64,000 nucleotides of DNA, taken from the NCBI GenBank assembly GCA_022826565.1, contig JAJDUP010000035.1:62001-126000 (forward strand), given 5' to 3'. Below, one piece after another: positions 7,406 to 16,209 of the stretch. Both the position numbers and the translations under genes were made by a program. The notes below the pieces were generated by a model that had not been told where the DNA came from, did not search any database, and saw only the letters and a list, made by a program, of their open reading frames with translations. Source of the DNA: Gemmatimonadota bacterium (GTDB taxonomy: Bacteria; Gemmatimonadota; Gemmatimonadetes; Longimicrobiales; Gaopeijiaceae). The stretch's first letter is position 1. Every line of letters starts with the position of its first letter.

Positions 7406-9367
7406 ATGGGTTCACAACCGCGGCCACGGCCAACTCCCCTCCGCACCGGCGCGCGCCTTGCCGTCCTCACAGCCTGCGCCACACTCGTTCTCGCGGCCTG
7501 CGACGGCGGCGGCCAGGTCAGTCCGGATTCCCCCGCGGCCCTGGTCATTCACTCCGGTAACGACCAGAAGGCGCGCACCGGGATGGCGGCGGCCGAGCCT
7601 GTCCGCGTCCGGGTGACGGCACAGTCCGGTGCCGGGCTCAGCGGCGTCGTGGTGGGCTTCGAGGTCACGGCGGGCGGCGGTTCGGTGCCTTCGTCCAGCG
7701 CGGTGAGCGACGCCAACGGCATTGCGTCGCCGGGCCGGTGGACCATGGGCGCGCCCGGTCCGCAGGAGTTGCGCGCGAGCGTGCCCGGGCTGGAGCCGGT
7801 CGTCTTCCACGCCGCCGCGCTGGACGTCCCGGCCGAGATCGCCATCGCGGCGGGGGCTGAGCAGGAGGCCGCAGCCGGGATGGCGGTTCCCGTTGCGCCC
7901 CTGGTGCTCGTCACCGACTCCCGGGGCCGACCGCTCGCGGACATCGTCGTGTTCTTTACGACGGAGCGCGACGCCTCGGTGGGCAGCCCGCGGGCGACTA
8001 CAAACGCACAGGGCCATGCCGGCCCCGGCAGCTGGACGTTGGGATCCGCCGCGGGGACCTACAGTCTGGTGGCCAGCATCGACGGCGAGGGCGTGACCGG
8101 CAATCCAATCACCTTCGAGGCCGTGGCGTTGGCCGGGCCCGCGCGACAGGTCGTGCTGGTGGAGGGAGACGGCCAGGAGTCCGAGACGAAGCTCCCGGTT
8201 CCGGTCACGCCGCGGATCCAGATCACGGACGAGCACGGAAACGGGGTGTCCGACGTGCTCGTGACGTTTGCCGCGAGCGGGGACAGCGAGGTCGTTCCGA
8301 CCGAGACCCGGACCGACTCGCTCGGCTTCTCGTCGGTGGGCAAGTGGATCCTCGGCACCGCCGCCGGTGCTACCTACAGACTTGCCGCAACGGTGAAGGA
8401 CAACCCGTCGGCCACGGCGTCCTTCACGGCGTTGGCGATCGAGGCCGTTTACGACATCGAGATCGTGCACGTCAGCTCTTCGCTGCTCACCGACTCCCAG
8501 CGCGAGGCATTCGAGCGCGCCGAGGAGTACTGGGAGACGGCAATCAGGGGCAACCTCGACTGGAGCACGGTGCGCAAGCCCGCCCTGGAGGACTGTCTGT
8601 CGAAGAACGACATCACCGGGGAGATTCCCGGCGATCGAGTGGTCGACGATCTGTTGATCTACGTGCAGATCAGGGAGATCGACGGACCGGCCGGGGTGTT
8701 CGGCGGCGCCGGGCCCTGTCAGATCCGCGCGGACAACTCGCTGCCGGTCGTGGGCGTGATGTACTTCGACCTGGGCGACATGGACGGGCTCGAGACCAAC
8801 GGCCACCTCGAGGGCACCATCCTGCACGAGATGGCGCACGTAGTCGGGTTCGGGACGCTCTGGGATCACATGGGCCTCCTGGAGAACCGTGCGTCGGGAT
8901 TCGGCGGACAGGATACCCACTTCACCGGGGAAGCAACGCTCAGGGCGTTCCGCGAAGTCGGCGGCGGCAGCTACACCGGCGGCAGTCGCGTGCCGGTGCA
9001 GCACCAGGGCGGCGAGGGCGTCTGGAACGGGCACTGGCGTGAACTGGTCTTCTATTCCGAGCTGATGACCCCCTTCCCCGACCGCGGCGTAAACCCGCTG
9101 AGCGTCGTCAGCCTTGCTTCGCTGGTCGATATCGGCTACGAGGGCGTCGACTTCAGCGTGGCGGACGAGTACATGTTGCCGCCGCCGGCATACGCGGCCG
9201 TTGAGAGCGCGTGGGCAGCGGACGAGGCACCGCCCCCCCCGTCCGCCGCAGGACGGGCGGGCACCCCGGCGGGCGCCATCGACCTCAGCGACGACATCCT
9301 CCGGACTCCGATCGCGGTCATCGACCGGGACGGCAACGTGGTGCGGGTGATTCGGCCGCTGCGTTAG
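7406..9367 (+). CDS. Lipoprotein: three Ig-like (Big-1 type) domains plus leishmanolysin-like metalloprotease
   Basis: 653 residues. The N-terminal lipoprotein signal has a lipobox (LAAC, Cys32). Three repeated beta-sandwich modules follow (about 45-135, 136-235, 236-345), each with the pattern V-x-V-T-D-x-x-G-x-x-L-x-x-V-V-V-x-F, like bacterial Ig-like/invasin domains. The C-terminal half contains HEMAHVVGF (about residue 473), a third candidate zinc His in NGHWREL, and a Met-turn-like ELMTP, arranged as in M8/leishmanolysin metzincins. It is most likely a surface-anchored protease held off the membrane by the Ig stalk. Its pairing with the LuxR gene upstream suggests co-regulation, but this is inferred from spacing alone. 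Confidence 0.85.
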   Translation: MGSQPRPRPTPLRTGARLAVLTACATLVLAACDGGGQVSPDSPAALVIHSGNDQKARTGMAAAEPVRVRVTAQSGAGLSGVVVGFEVTAGGGSVPSSSAVSDANGIASPGRWTMGAPGPQELRASVPGLEPVVFHAAALDVPAEIAIAAGAEQEAAAGMAVPVAPLVLVTDSRGRPLADIVVFFTTERDASVGSPRATTNAQGHAGPGSWTLGSAAGTYSLVASIDGEGVTGNPITFEAVALAGPARQVVLVEGDGQESETKLPVPVTPRIQITDEHGNGVSDVLVTFAASGDSEVVPTETRTDSLGFSSVGKWILGTAAGATYRLAATVKDNPSATASFTALAIEAVYDIEIVHVSSSLLTDSQREAFERAEEYWETAIRGNLDWSTVRKPALEDCLSKNDITGEIPGDRVVDDLLIYVQIREIDGPAGVFGGAGPCQIRADNSLPVVGVMYFDLGDMDGLETNGHLEGTILHEMAHVVGFGTLWDHMGLLENRASGFGGQDTHFTGEATLRAFREVGGGSYTGGSRVPVQHQGGEGVWNGHWRELVFYSELMTPFPDRGVNPLSVVSLASLVDIGYEGVDFSVADEYMLPPPAYAAVESAWAADEAPPPPSAAGRAGTPAGAIDLSDDILRTPIAVIDRDGNVVRVIRPLR

Positions 9368-9447
9368 CACGGCTTGGTTCCGGCCCGGGCTGACGACCCT
9401 AACGTTACGTGAGGGTTGGTCCGAGCCCGTGCGAGCGCTGCCTCGTG

Positions 9448-10734
9448 TCAGCCCCTCGCGTCCACCAGCGGCCGCGCATCGGCAGGGATCGATCCCGCCC
9501 CCACCACCGCCACTCCCGCCCGCACCTTCACGGCCTCCCTGATCCGCGCCTCCAGCCCGCCAACCGCGACGGCATCGAGAGCACACCCCGGCGCGGCCTC
9601 GACCCGCACGGTGAGCACATCCTGCCCGCCGGCGTCCTCAATCACCACAGCCTGGTAGCGGCCCACCGACGGCTCCGGCCCCAGCACCGCGGCGAGCTCG
9701 CGCGGGTGCACGAACATCCCCTTCACCTTCACGCCCTCGCCCACACGTCCCAGGAACCCGGTCAGCCGCGGGCTGGTGCGGCCGCATCGGCACGGCTCCA
9801 GGTTCCACGCCGACAGGTCCCCGGTCCCGAACCGCACCAGTGGGTAGACCTCGTTCGGGCTCGTCACCACGACCTGGCCGGTCTCGCCCTCCGCCGCGGG
9901 GCGGTCGCTCCCAGGGACGAGCACCTCGACCACGATCTCGGTCGCGATGTGCCACCCGTCCCGGACATCGCACTCGTAGCCCAGGGTACCGGCGTCGGCC
10001 GTCCCGTACGACTGGTAGACGTCTACGCCGAATTCGTCCTGGAGCCGGGTGCGGAGCGAGGGCGGGAGCGGAGCGCCGGTGACCAGGGCGCGCCGGAAGG
10101 GGAGGTCGCGGCCGGAGTCGCGAGCGCGTTCGAGCATGGTGAGCAGGAACTGGGGCGTTCCCGTGTACCCCGTCGCTCCGGATTCGCACGCGGCGTCGAT
10201 CTGCGCGGCCGTGTTGCCGACCCCGCCCGGGATCACCGCGCAGCCCACCGCGCGCAGCCCGGCGTCGAGCATCAGCCCGCCCGGCGTCAGGTGGTAGGAG
10301 AAGGTGTTGAGGACCACGTCATCCGGGCGGAATCCGGCGGCCCACACGGCGGGCGCCAGGCGCCAGAAGTCCTCGCGGTCGCCCTCGGGGTCGTTGATCG
10401 GTCCGGGCGAGCGAAAGATCCGGCGGAGCGATCCCGGCGGCACCGCGAGCATGCCCGCGAAGGGCGGGTCGGCCGCCTGCATCGCCGGCAGGTCGTCCTT
10501 GGCGAGGACGGGGATCCAGTCCAGATCGGCGACGCTCTGAATCTCGGCCGCCGACACGCCGGCCGCCGCCAATCGCTTCCCGATCTCGCGGCTGTGCTGC
10601 GCGCCGTACCGAACCGCCAGCACCGCGAGCCGGTCCTGCACGGAGGCCCAGTAGCGTGGGGCCTCGCAGTCGGGGTCATAGAGGGGTGCTCTGGACGCGG
10701 CGACTCCGCCGGGTGCGCCGCTCACGACAGCCAT
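9448..10734 (-). CDS. Phenylacetate-CoA ligase-like AMP-forming enzyme (PaaK family)
   Basis: 428 residues of the short ANL type. Conserved features include the adenylation-site stretch TGAPLPPSLRTRLQDEFGVDVYQSYGTADAG, the GTGDLSAW motif, and the Cys-rich CRCGRTSPRLTGFLGRVGEGVKVKGMFVHP that is typical of PaaK-like ligases. It should activate an aromatic or other small carboxylic acid as the acyl-CoA. It is the last gene of the livK-livF-ligase half operon and overlaps livF by 13 bp. That association suggests the ABC transporter imports a carboxylate (aromatic or branched) that is then CoA-activated, rather than amino acids. The exact substrate cannot be read from sequence. Confidence 0.88.
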   Translation of the reverse strand: MAVVSGAPGGVAASRAPLYDPDCEAPRYWASVQDRLAVLAVRYGAQHSREIGKRLAAAGVSAAEIQSVADLDWIPVLAKDDLPAMQAADPPFAGMLAVPPGSLRRIFRSPGPINDPEGDREDFWRLAPAVWAAGFRPDDVVLNTFSYHLTPGGLMLDAGLRAVGCAVIPGGVGNTAAQIDAACESGATGYTGTPQFLLTMLERARDSGRDLPFRRALVTGAPLPPSLRTRLQDEFGVDVYQSYGTADAGTLGYECDVRDGWHIATEIVVEVLVPGSDRPAAEGETGQVVVTSPNEVYPLVRFGTGDLSAWNLEPCRCGRTSPRLTGFLGRVGEGVKVKGMFVHPRELAAVLGPEPSVGRYQAVVIEDAGGQDVLTVRVEAAPGCALDAVAVGGLEARIREAVKVRAGVAVVGAGSIPADARPLVDARG

Positions 10735-11564
10735 CGCTTCCTGCGACGGTAATGCTTGACGTCCCTGTAGGACCGGCGGCCCGCGTCTCCCAATCCCAGA
10801 TAGAACTCCTTTACGTCCTCGTTCGTGCGGAGTTCGTCGGCCGTGCCTTCCAACACCACCCGTCCCCCCTCCATCACATACCCGTAATCGGCGACCGAAA
10901 GCGCCAGGCGCGCGTTCTGCTCGACGAGAAGGATGGTGGTCCCCTCGTCGCGGTTGATCCGCTGGATGATCTCGAAGATGCTCTCGACCAGGATCGGAGC
11001 GAGGCCGAGCGACGGCTCGTCGAGGAGCATCATGCGCGGGCGGGCCATGAGGGCGCGGCCGAGTGCGAGCATCTGCTGCTCGCCGCCCGAGAGGTGGCCC
11101 GCAGTCTGGCGGCGACGTTCGGCGAGCGCCGGGAAGTAGTGGAAGACCTTGTCGAGGTCGGCACTGGCGGCGCCCCGGTCGCTGCGCGTGTAGGCTCCGG
11201 CCGACAGGTTTTCGCGAACGGTCAGGTGTTCGAAGACGCGGCGCCCCTCAAGGACCTGGAAGATGCCCTTCTCGACGATTCGGTGCGCGTCAGTGCCCTG
11301 GATTTCCTCGCCGTCGAAGACGATTTCGCCATCGGTGACCTCGCCGTCCTCAACATGGAGGAGCCCCGAGATCGCCTTCAGGGTGGTGGTCTTGCCGGCG
11401 CCGTTCGAGCCCAGGAGCGCCGCGATTCTGCCCTCGCCGACCTCCAGCGAGAGTCCCCGCAGAACGAGGATCACATCGTCGTAGAGGACTTCGATGTTGT
11501 TGAGGCACAGCAGGGGGCGGGCGCCGTTCCCGGATCCGCCGTTGCGGGCGGGCTGCGCGGTCAC
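10722..11564 (-). CDS. livF: Branched-chain amino acid-type ABC transporter, LivF ATPase
   Basis: 280 residues, GTG start, 4 bp after the substrate-binding protein gene. Walker A is GSNGAGKTTT, the signature motif is LSGGEQQMLALGRALMARP, and Walker B is MMLLDEPSLGLAP with LVEQNAR downstream, the hallmark of LivF-type ATPases. The N-terminus is about 20 residues longer than usual. The partner ATPase LivG and permeases LivH and LivM lie 12-17 kb away on the same strand beyond an inserted block. Confidence 0.93.
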   Translation of the reverse strand: MTAQPARNGGSGNGARPLLCLNNIEVLYDDVILVLRGLSLEVGEGRIAALLGSNGAGKTTTLKAISGLLHVEDGEVTDGEIVFDGEEIQGTDAHRIVEKGIFQVLEGRRVFEHLTVRENLSAGAYTRSDRGAASADLDKVFHYFPALAERRRQTAGHLSGGEQQMLALGRALMARPRMMLLDEPSLGLAPILVESIFEIIQRINRDEGTTILLVEQNARLALSVADYGYVMEGGRVVLEGTADELRTNEDVKEFYLGLGDAGRRSYRDVKHYRRRKRWLS

Positions 11565-11568
11565 CGCC

Positions 11569-12774
11569 TCACGACCCCGCTGGCGCCTGGATGAACTCGG
11601 TGAAGGGCACCCACTCGCCGCCCTCGACCCGGAAGATCCTGACGCCCTTGGCCCCGAGATGGTCGGTGGGGGTGAAGCTGATCGGCACCGTCACGCCGCC
11701 CATGTCCATGTCGGTGAAGGTCTCGAGGGCGGCCTTGATGTTGGCGCCGGTGAGCTCCTGCCCCGACGCGAGCACCCGCCTCATCGCTTCGGCGAAGACG
11801 GAGAAGGTCCACCACGCCTGGGTGTACGCGTTTGTCCTCCCCTCGACCGACTCGCCCTTCGACTCCAGATATTCGCGGATGACGCGCGTGCCCGGCACGT
11901 CGACGCTCAGCGGGGCGTAGGGGATCGTCCCCATCACCCCTTCGGCCCCCTCGCCGGCCAGGTCCACCAGTTGCGCGTTGGCGCACCAGTTCAGGCAGAT
12001 GAAGGTCGGGTCCATCCCCAGGCTGCGGGCGTTCTGGATCGCCACGGAGGCCGGCCCGGAGGTGTTCTGGAAGATGACGTACTGCGCGCCGCTCTGGCGG
12101 ATGCGGGTGAACTCGCCCGTGAAGTCAACGGCCGCTCGCGGCATCTCGTACAGGCTCAGGTCGATGCCGATCGCCTCGGCGTACTCGACGCCGCCGTAGC
12201 GCGACGGAGACAGTCCGAAGGGACTCGCGTTGTGCATGAGCGCGACGGTCGGCGTGCCATCGCCGTGGTTGGCCGCAATCCAGTCCAGTGCGATGCGGAA
12301 CTGGTCGGTGTAGGTGGGAGCGACGAGGAAGTTGTACGGCGCCTCGGCCGGATCGCCCAGGACGTGGGAGAGCGAGGCCGAACTGAAGGGGATCTCGTCC
12401 TCGGTCACGCGCAGCCTGAGCGCCTCGGTGTCGCCCGTGCCCCACCCCATGAAGACGACCGCTCCCTCGCTCACGAACTGGCTGTAGAGCTGCTCGGCGC
12501 GGTCGACCTGGTAGGCGTAGTCCTGGTAGATGAGGTCGATCGGCCGCCCCTCGATCCCGCCCTGCATGTTCACCCAGTCGGCGAATCCGCGCATGCCGTC
12601 GGCGTAGTCGGTGCCTACGTCGGCGGTGGGCCCGGTGAGGTCGAAGATGGCGCCGACCTTGATGGCGTTGTGGGCCGCTCCGTCACCGCCGCCGTCACCG
12701 CCGCAGGCCGCGGCGAAGGCGAGGGCGGCGGCCGCCAGCAGTCGGATCGGCGGGGCGTGTCGGCGTGTGGTCAT
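11569..12774 (-). CDS. livK: Branched-chain amino acid-type ABC transporter substrate-binding lipoprotein
   Basis: 401 residues from the ATG at 12774. The signal ends in a lipobox-like AAAC (Cys24) followed by a Gly/Asp-rich linker. The mature protein begins IKVGAIFDLTGPTADVGTDYADGMRGF, the standard periplasmic binding protein type 1 (LivJ/LivK, Peripla_BP_6) opening. It should capture the substrate for LivHMGF. Upstream in-frame sequence to 12999 lacks protein-like character. It is the first gene of the livK-livF-ligase half operon, directly downstream of the inserted REase-STAND gene (38-bp gap), so it may now depend on a new promoter. Confidence 0.9.
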   Translation of the reverse strand: MTTRRHAPPIRLLAAAALAFAAACGGDGGGDGAAHNAIKVGAIFDLTGPTADVGTDYADGMRGFADWVNMQGGIEGRPIDLIYQDYAYQVDRAEQLYSQFVSEGAVVFMGWGTGDTEALRLRVTEDEIPFSSASLSHVLGDPAEAPYNFLVAPTYTDQFRIALDWIAANHGDGTPTVALMHNASPFGLSPSRYGGVEYAEAIGIDLSLYEMPRAAVDFTGEFTRIRQSGAQYVIFQNTSGPASVAIQNARSLGMDPTFICLNWCANAQLVDLAGEGAEGVMGTIPYAPLSVDVPGTRVIREYLESKGESVEGRTNAYTQAWWTFSVFAEAMRRVLASGQELTGANIKAALETFTDMDMGGVTVPISFTPTDHLGAKGVRIFRVEGGEWVPFTEFIQAPAGS

Positions 12775-12811
12775 GGCGTCGTTCCTGTTCGATTCGATGG
12801 GACGTTGGACA

Positions 12812-15800
12812 CTACGCAGACGGTCTGTCCTGCCGCCAGCCCTTACTCGGGGCCCGCAGCCGGCGGTCGTCGGCATCGCGCCGGGAGTAGCCGTGTTTGA
12901 CGGCTTCCCGAACCAGGGCTTCCCGCGCTTCGGACGTTGCCCGTCGGAGAGGGGCCAGATGCGCGGCCCTGGCTGAACGACGGCGCAGGAGCACGTCATA
13001 TAGATCAGGATCGTCGCCGACGAGATACCGAAAAAACACCGGGTTGGCGTCCTCCGGGATCGCGCTGATCAACTCTCGGCGATCTTCCAGGTCGAGACTG
13101 TCCCTCGCGGTGGCGAGCAGTCCTTCATCCAGACGAGGTTCCTTGAGGCTCTGCTCCAGGCGAGCCTCCCATTCCGCAAAGTTCGGGGTGGAAGAGTCGG
13201 GGTCGGAAGCCGAATGCCGCATTCTGCTGCGGACGGAACTCGCCCGGGCCTCCGCCAGGATCCAGGCACGCGCAATGCCCGCATCCGCGCGCAACACTTC
13301 TGGCATCAACCGGCCGTCGCGCCAGGTCACAACGGCGTCCTCCCAGGCAGGGCCAAGCCGTCCACCCGGTCCGCGCTTTCCGTTGGCCATCCAGATGCCA
13401 CCTGCGACAGCCCCGCGGACGGTCGGCTCCAGATGCCGCAGGAGGCGGTGCTTCCACTCGCGGGCGACGGCGTTCCAGTCGATCAAGCGAGTCAGCTCAA
13501 ACTCGGTCCAGCTCGACACCTGCTGCATGATGCGATCGACGACCGCCCCAGGCAGCCCGGCAACGCGCAAACCAACCCGCACACACGGCACTGCGTATCG
13601 GTCATGGCCTGCAACGGCCTCCCAGGCACGTTCGTTCGCCTCCGGGATCACGCTCGCAGCTTCCAGAAACGGACTGACCCACCTGGGCGGCGCTTCACGA
13701 TCCACCAGCTCCTCGAGCCACTCGCCGGGGTCGTCTACACGCTGAGCGAGATGGAGCGGCACTTCGTCCAGCGCGTTGGGCCACTCGTAACCCATCAGTT
13801 TCCGTTGGCGTTCGTAGTACATCATTCGGTTGGCGACCGTGTCCGGTCCTTCGGATAGCCACTCTCCGGCGAACTTTGCGGCCGTCGCATCGAGCGAACC
13901 TCCGGAACCATCCATTGACTCGAGTTCCGACGGGTCGGGAAAAAGCGGGTTCAGAGTGGAATCACCGACCTCAGGCAGACTCACGTCCAATCGATGCTCG
14001 TCCGCCAGCCTGTGCGCCCAGAGCACGATGCCGGGTTCGTTTCCGGCCAGGTCGAAGACCGAGGGCAACAATCGCTCGACTTGTTCGCGCGCCGCGACTC
14101 GGGCCTCGTCCGACTCGTTGCCTGTGCCGGGTCCGATGAGCCAATCGTGGACCAGGTTCCGTGCACAAGACAACCCGGGCCGGCCCAAACCGCGAAAGAC
14201 TGGCATCGCGATGGCCCAGAGATCTCCAATCTTCCGAATGTCGGACGCTGGAAGCGAACCGAAAGTGAGCGAAATCACGACGATCTTTATCGGATCATCG
14301 CGCCACGCCTTGAAGGACAGCGAGAAGGCGGCAGCGAGGAGTGCTTTTGCCACTTCTCGACCTGCCTTGTTCAATTCAGCGCACGCGGTTCGTTCGGCCA
14401 ATGCGTGTACAAGACACACGCGGCGCTCCACGGCGTTCCCGCCTGGCTGGCCGGCCTGGACCCAGGCGTCAATCGAATGGGTCAGAGCATCGGCCTCCCG
14501 TGGACAGTCGAGAGCCCTGGAAACGAGTCCCAGAAGAAACCGGTCCGGCGCATGTCTGAGCGCGGCACCGGATATCAGAACCGTCCGGTCCGGATGCTTC
14601 TCCAGAATCCAGCTTGCTGCTTCCGCGCCCGTGCGTGCGTACGATGACCACAGGGTGCTCCCGGCGTAGGGGCTGTCCAGCTTCTCCAGCTGCGTTCTTG
14701 TCAGTTCATGCAGTTGCCTCCGAGTCTCATGGTCCAGCGATGGCCCCTCCATCGCGAGCACGCCGATCAGAGTCTCGCTACACGCCGTGGAATCCTCCAC
14801 GCGGTCAAGCGCCGGTTGGAGTGTCAGGCTGGATGCACCCGAGAAGAAAGTGCGCTTCACGAGGGCATGCCGGAGATGCCCGGGATGGATCGCGGCAGCG
14901 CCCCCGCGAATGTCGCGCAGGATACCGGTGCCGGATACTCGCCGCAGTGTTTCCCGCACGCTCGTTTCAGCCGTGTCCAGGGCTTGAGCCGCCATGGCGA
15001 GTCCCATGCCGGCGGACCCACCGAGGGCAAACGCCGCCAGATGATCGAGTTGTGATCCGGCCAGCCGTGCGTCCTTCCTTAATTCGGAAAGCAGGAGTCT
15101 CCCTGTCACCAGGTCGACAAGGTCGCCCAGGCTGGCGTACCGGGCCAAAGTCACTGCCAGTCCCGGCCGGACGTGCCCACCCGAGTGATACTCCGCGGTT
15201 AGTGGATCATGGGCAGGCACGTTGTCGACGCTCTGGTCCAGTATCTCGCCAACCAGTTCGTCGGAGAATCCGGCGTGCACCTCTCGAACGATTTCGCTTG
15301 CCGTCTCTCGGTCGAGTCCTCCCACATGCAGGACTCGCTGCGACGGGCAATGAAGTTCCCGCCTTGTTTCTTCTTCACGGCTGGGCCAGGTCGTGGCGAC
15401 GATCGAAAGCTCCGCGCCGATGTCGTCGCGCATCCGCATCAGCCATGGGACGATCGAGTCCGTCAGGTGGGCATCGTCGATGAAGATTCGCGGCGGGCGC
15501 TGCGCTCGATACGCGTCGGCGAGCCGCCTCTTGTCACCGGAGGTCACGACCGTCGCGCCTCCTGTCCAGCTCACGATCGGAAACAGGCCCCCGCCCTCCC
15601 TCGCGAGCGCTTCGAGGAGCGCCGTCTTGCCGACTCCAGGTTGTCCGACGACGACGACGTCTCCGCAGGCTCGGCGGAGCCAGTCCATTTCCCGCTCTCG
15701 GCCCACCAGGTCGAGCGTCAGGCGTGATCCGGCATTGCCTGGCAGAGCGGAGAGGGCCGGCGGATCGCCGGTAAGGCCGAGGAGTTCCTTTCTCCACATC

Positions 15801-16207
15801 GAGTTCCGATACAACCGACCTGCGAAGTCGTCGCGGTCATGGATGTTGCGAAGCGTGAAGCCTAGTTCGCGGGCGCGCTTCTCGAGATTGCGGCGCCTGC
15901 GAGACGTGAGTACCCGAGATGTGGCCAGGACCGCCTCGCGTGCCGAGCCCCCGGTCCGCCGATACGAGTCCAGGTTTCGCTTGAGATTGACCGAGACGTT
16001 CTCGGCGGTTGTGACGATCAGGGGAAGGGGCGGTCCCGCCCCAATCGAAATCGAACCGTCCATGCCACCATCGTCCCCTCCGCTGACCGGCACGATTCCC
16101 GGATAGACTTCTCGCAGCAGCTCCACGGCGCATCGCTCGAAGAGATCCGGGTCAAGCCGCTCGCCCAGGCCCTTTTCGATGCTGGCATACAGCGGGTCCC
16201 TGACCAT
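12812..16207 (-). CDS. REase-like domain fused to a STAND-type P-loop NTPase (putative defence protein)
   Basis: 1131 residues from the ATG at 16207. Residues 15-145 form a restriction-endonuclease-like module: FERCAVELLREVYPG, then GGDDGGMDGSIS (residues 43-54), PLIVTTAENVSVNLKRNLDSY (62-82) and a conserved LATSRVLTSRRRRNLEK block. The central NTPase has Walker A GQPGVGKTA (188-196) and Walker B IFIDDAH (241-247), followed by a winged-helix-like region. The C-terminal 600 or more residues are helical with no motif I recognise, as expected for a sensor. The domain order matches Avs/STAND anti-phage proteins, though the usual E-x-K of the nuclease core is not evident. It starts 2 bp after the DUF4143 ATPase stop and is surely co-transcribed with it. 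Defence is an inference. Confidence 0.72.
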   Translation of the reverse strand: MVRDPLYASIEKGLGERLDPDLFERCAVELLREVYPGIVPVSGGDDGGMDGSISIGAGPPLPLIVTTAENVSVNLKRNLDSYRRTGGSAREAVLATSRVLTSRRRRNLEKRARELGFTLRNIHDRDDFAGRLYRNSMWRKELLGLTGDPPALSALPGNAGSRLTLDLVGREREMDWLRRACGDVVVVGQPGVGKTALLEALAREGGGLFPIVSWTGGATVVTSGDKRRLADAYRAQRPPRIFIDDAHLTDSIVPWLMRMRDDIGAELSIVATTWPSREEETRRELHCPSQRVLHVGGLDRETASEIVREVHAGFSDELVGEILDQSVDNVPAHDPLTAEYHSGGHVRPGLAVTLARYASLGDLVDLVTGRLLLSELRKDARLAGSQLDHLAAFALGGSAGMGLAMAAQALDTAETSVRETLRRVSGTGILRDIRGGAAAIHPGHLRHALVKRTFFSGASSLTLQPALDRVEDSTACSETLIGVLAMEGPSLDHETRRQLHELTRTQLEKLDSPYAGSTLWSSYARTGAEAASWILEKHPDRTVLISGAALRHAPDRFLLGLVSRALDCPREADALTHSIDAWVQAGQPGGNAVERRVCLVHALAERTACAELNKAGREVAKALLAAAFSLSFKAWRDDPIKIVVISLTFGSLPASDIRKIGDLWAIAMPVFRGLGRPGLSCARNLVHDWLIGPGTGNESDEARVAAREQVERLLPSVFDLAGNEPGIVLWAHRLADEHRLDVSLPEVGDSTLNPLFPDPSELESMDGSGGSLDATAAKFAGEWLSEGPDTVANRMMYYERQRKLMGYEWPNALDEVPLHLAQRVDDPGEWLEELVDREAPPRWVSPFLEAASVIPEANERAWEAVAGHDRYAVPCVRVGLRVAGLPGAVVDRIMQQVSSWTEFELTRLIDWNAVAREWKHRLLRHLEPTVRGAVAGGIWMANGKRGPGGRLGPAWEDAVVTWRDGRLMPEVLRADAGIARAWILAEARASSVRSRMRHSASDPDSSTPNFAEWEARLEQSLKEPRLDEGLLATARDSLDLEDRRELISAIPEDANPVFFRYLVGDDPDLYDVLLRRRSARAAHLAPLRRATSEAREALVREAVKHGYSRRDADDRRLRAPSKGWRQDRPSA

Positions 16208-16209
16208 CC

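Noticed and set aside
9368-9447. Possible long stem between the metalloprotease lipoprotein and the PaaK-like gene
   Set aside because: GCACGG-CTTGG and CCGAGCCCGTGC pair imperfectly and no U-tract follows; not enough for a terminator call.
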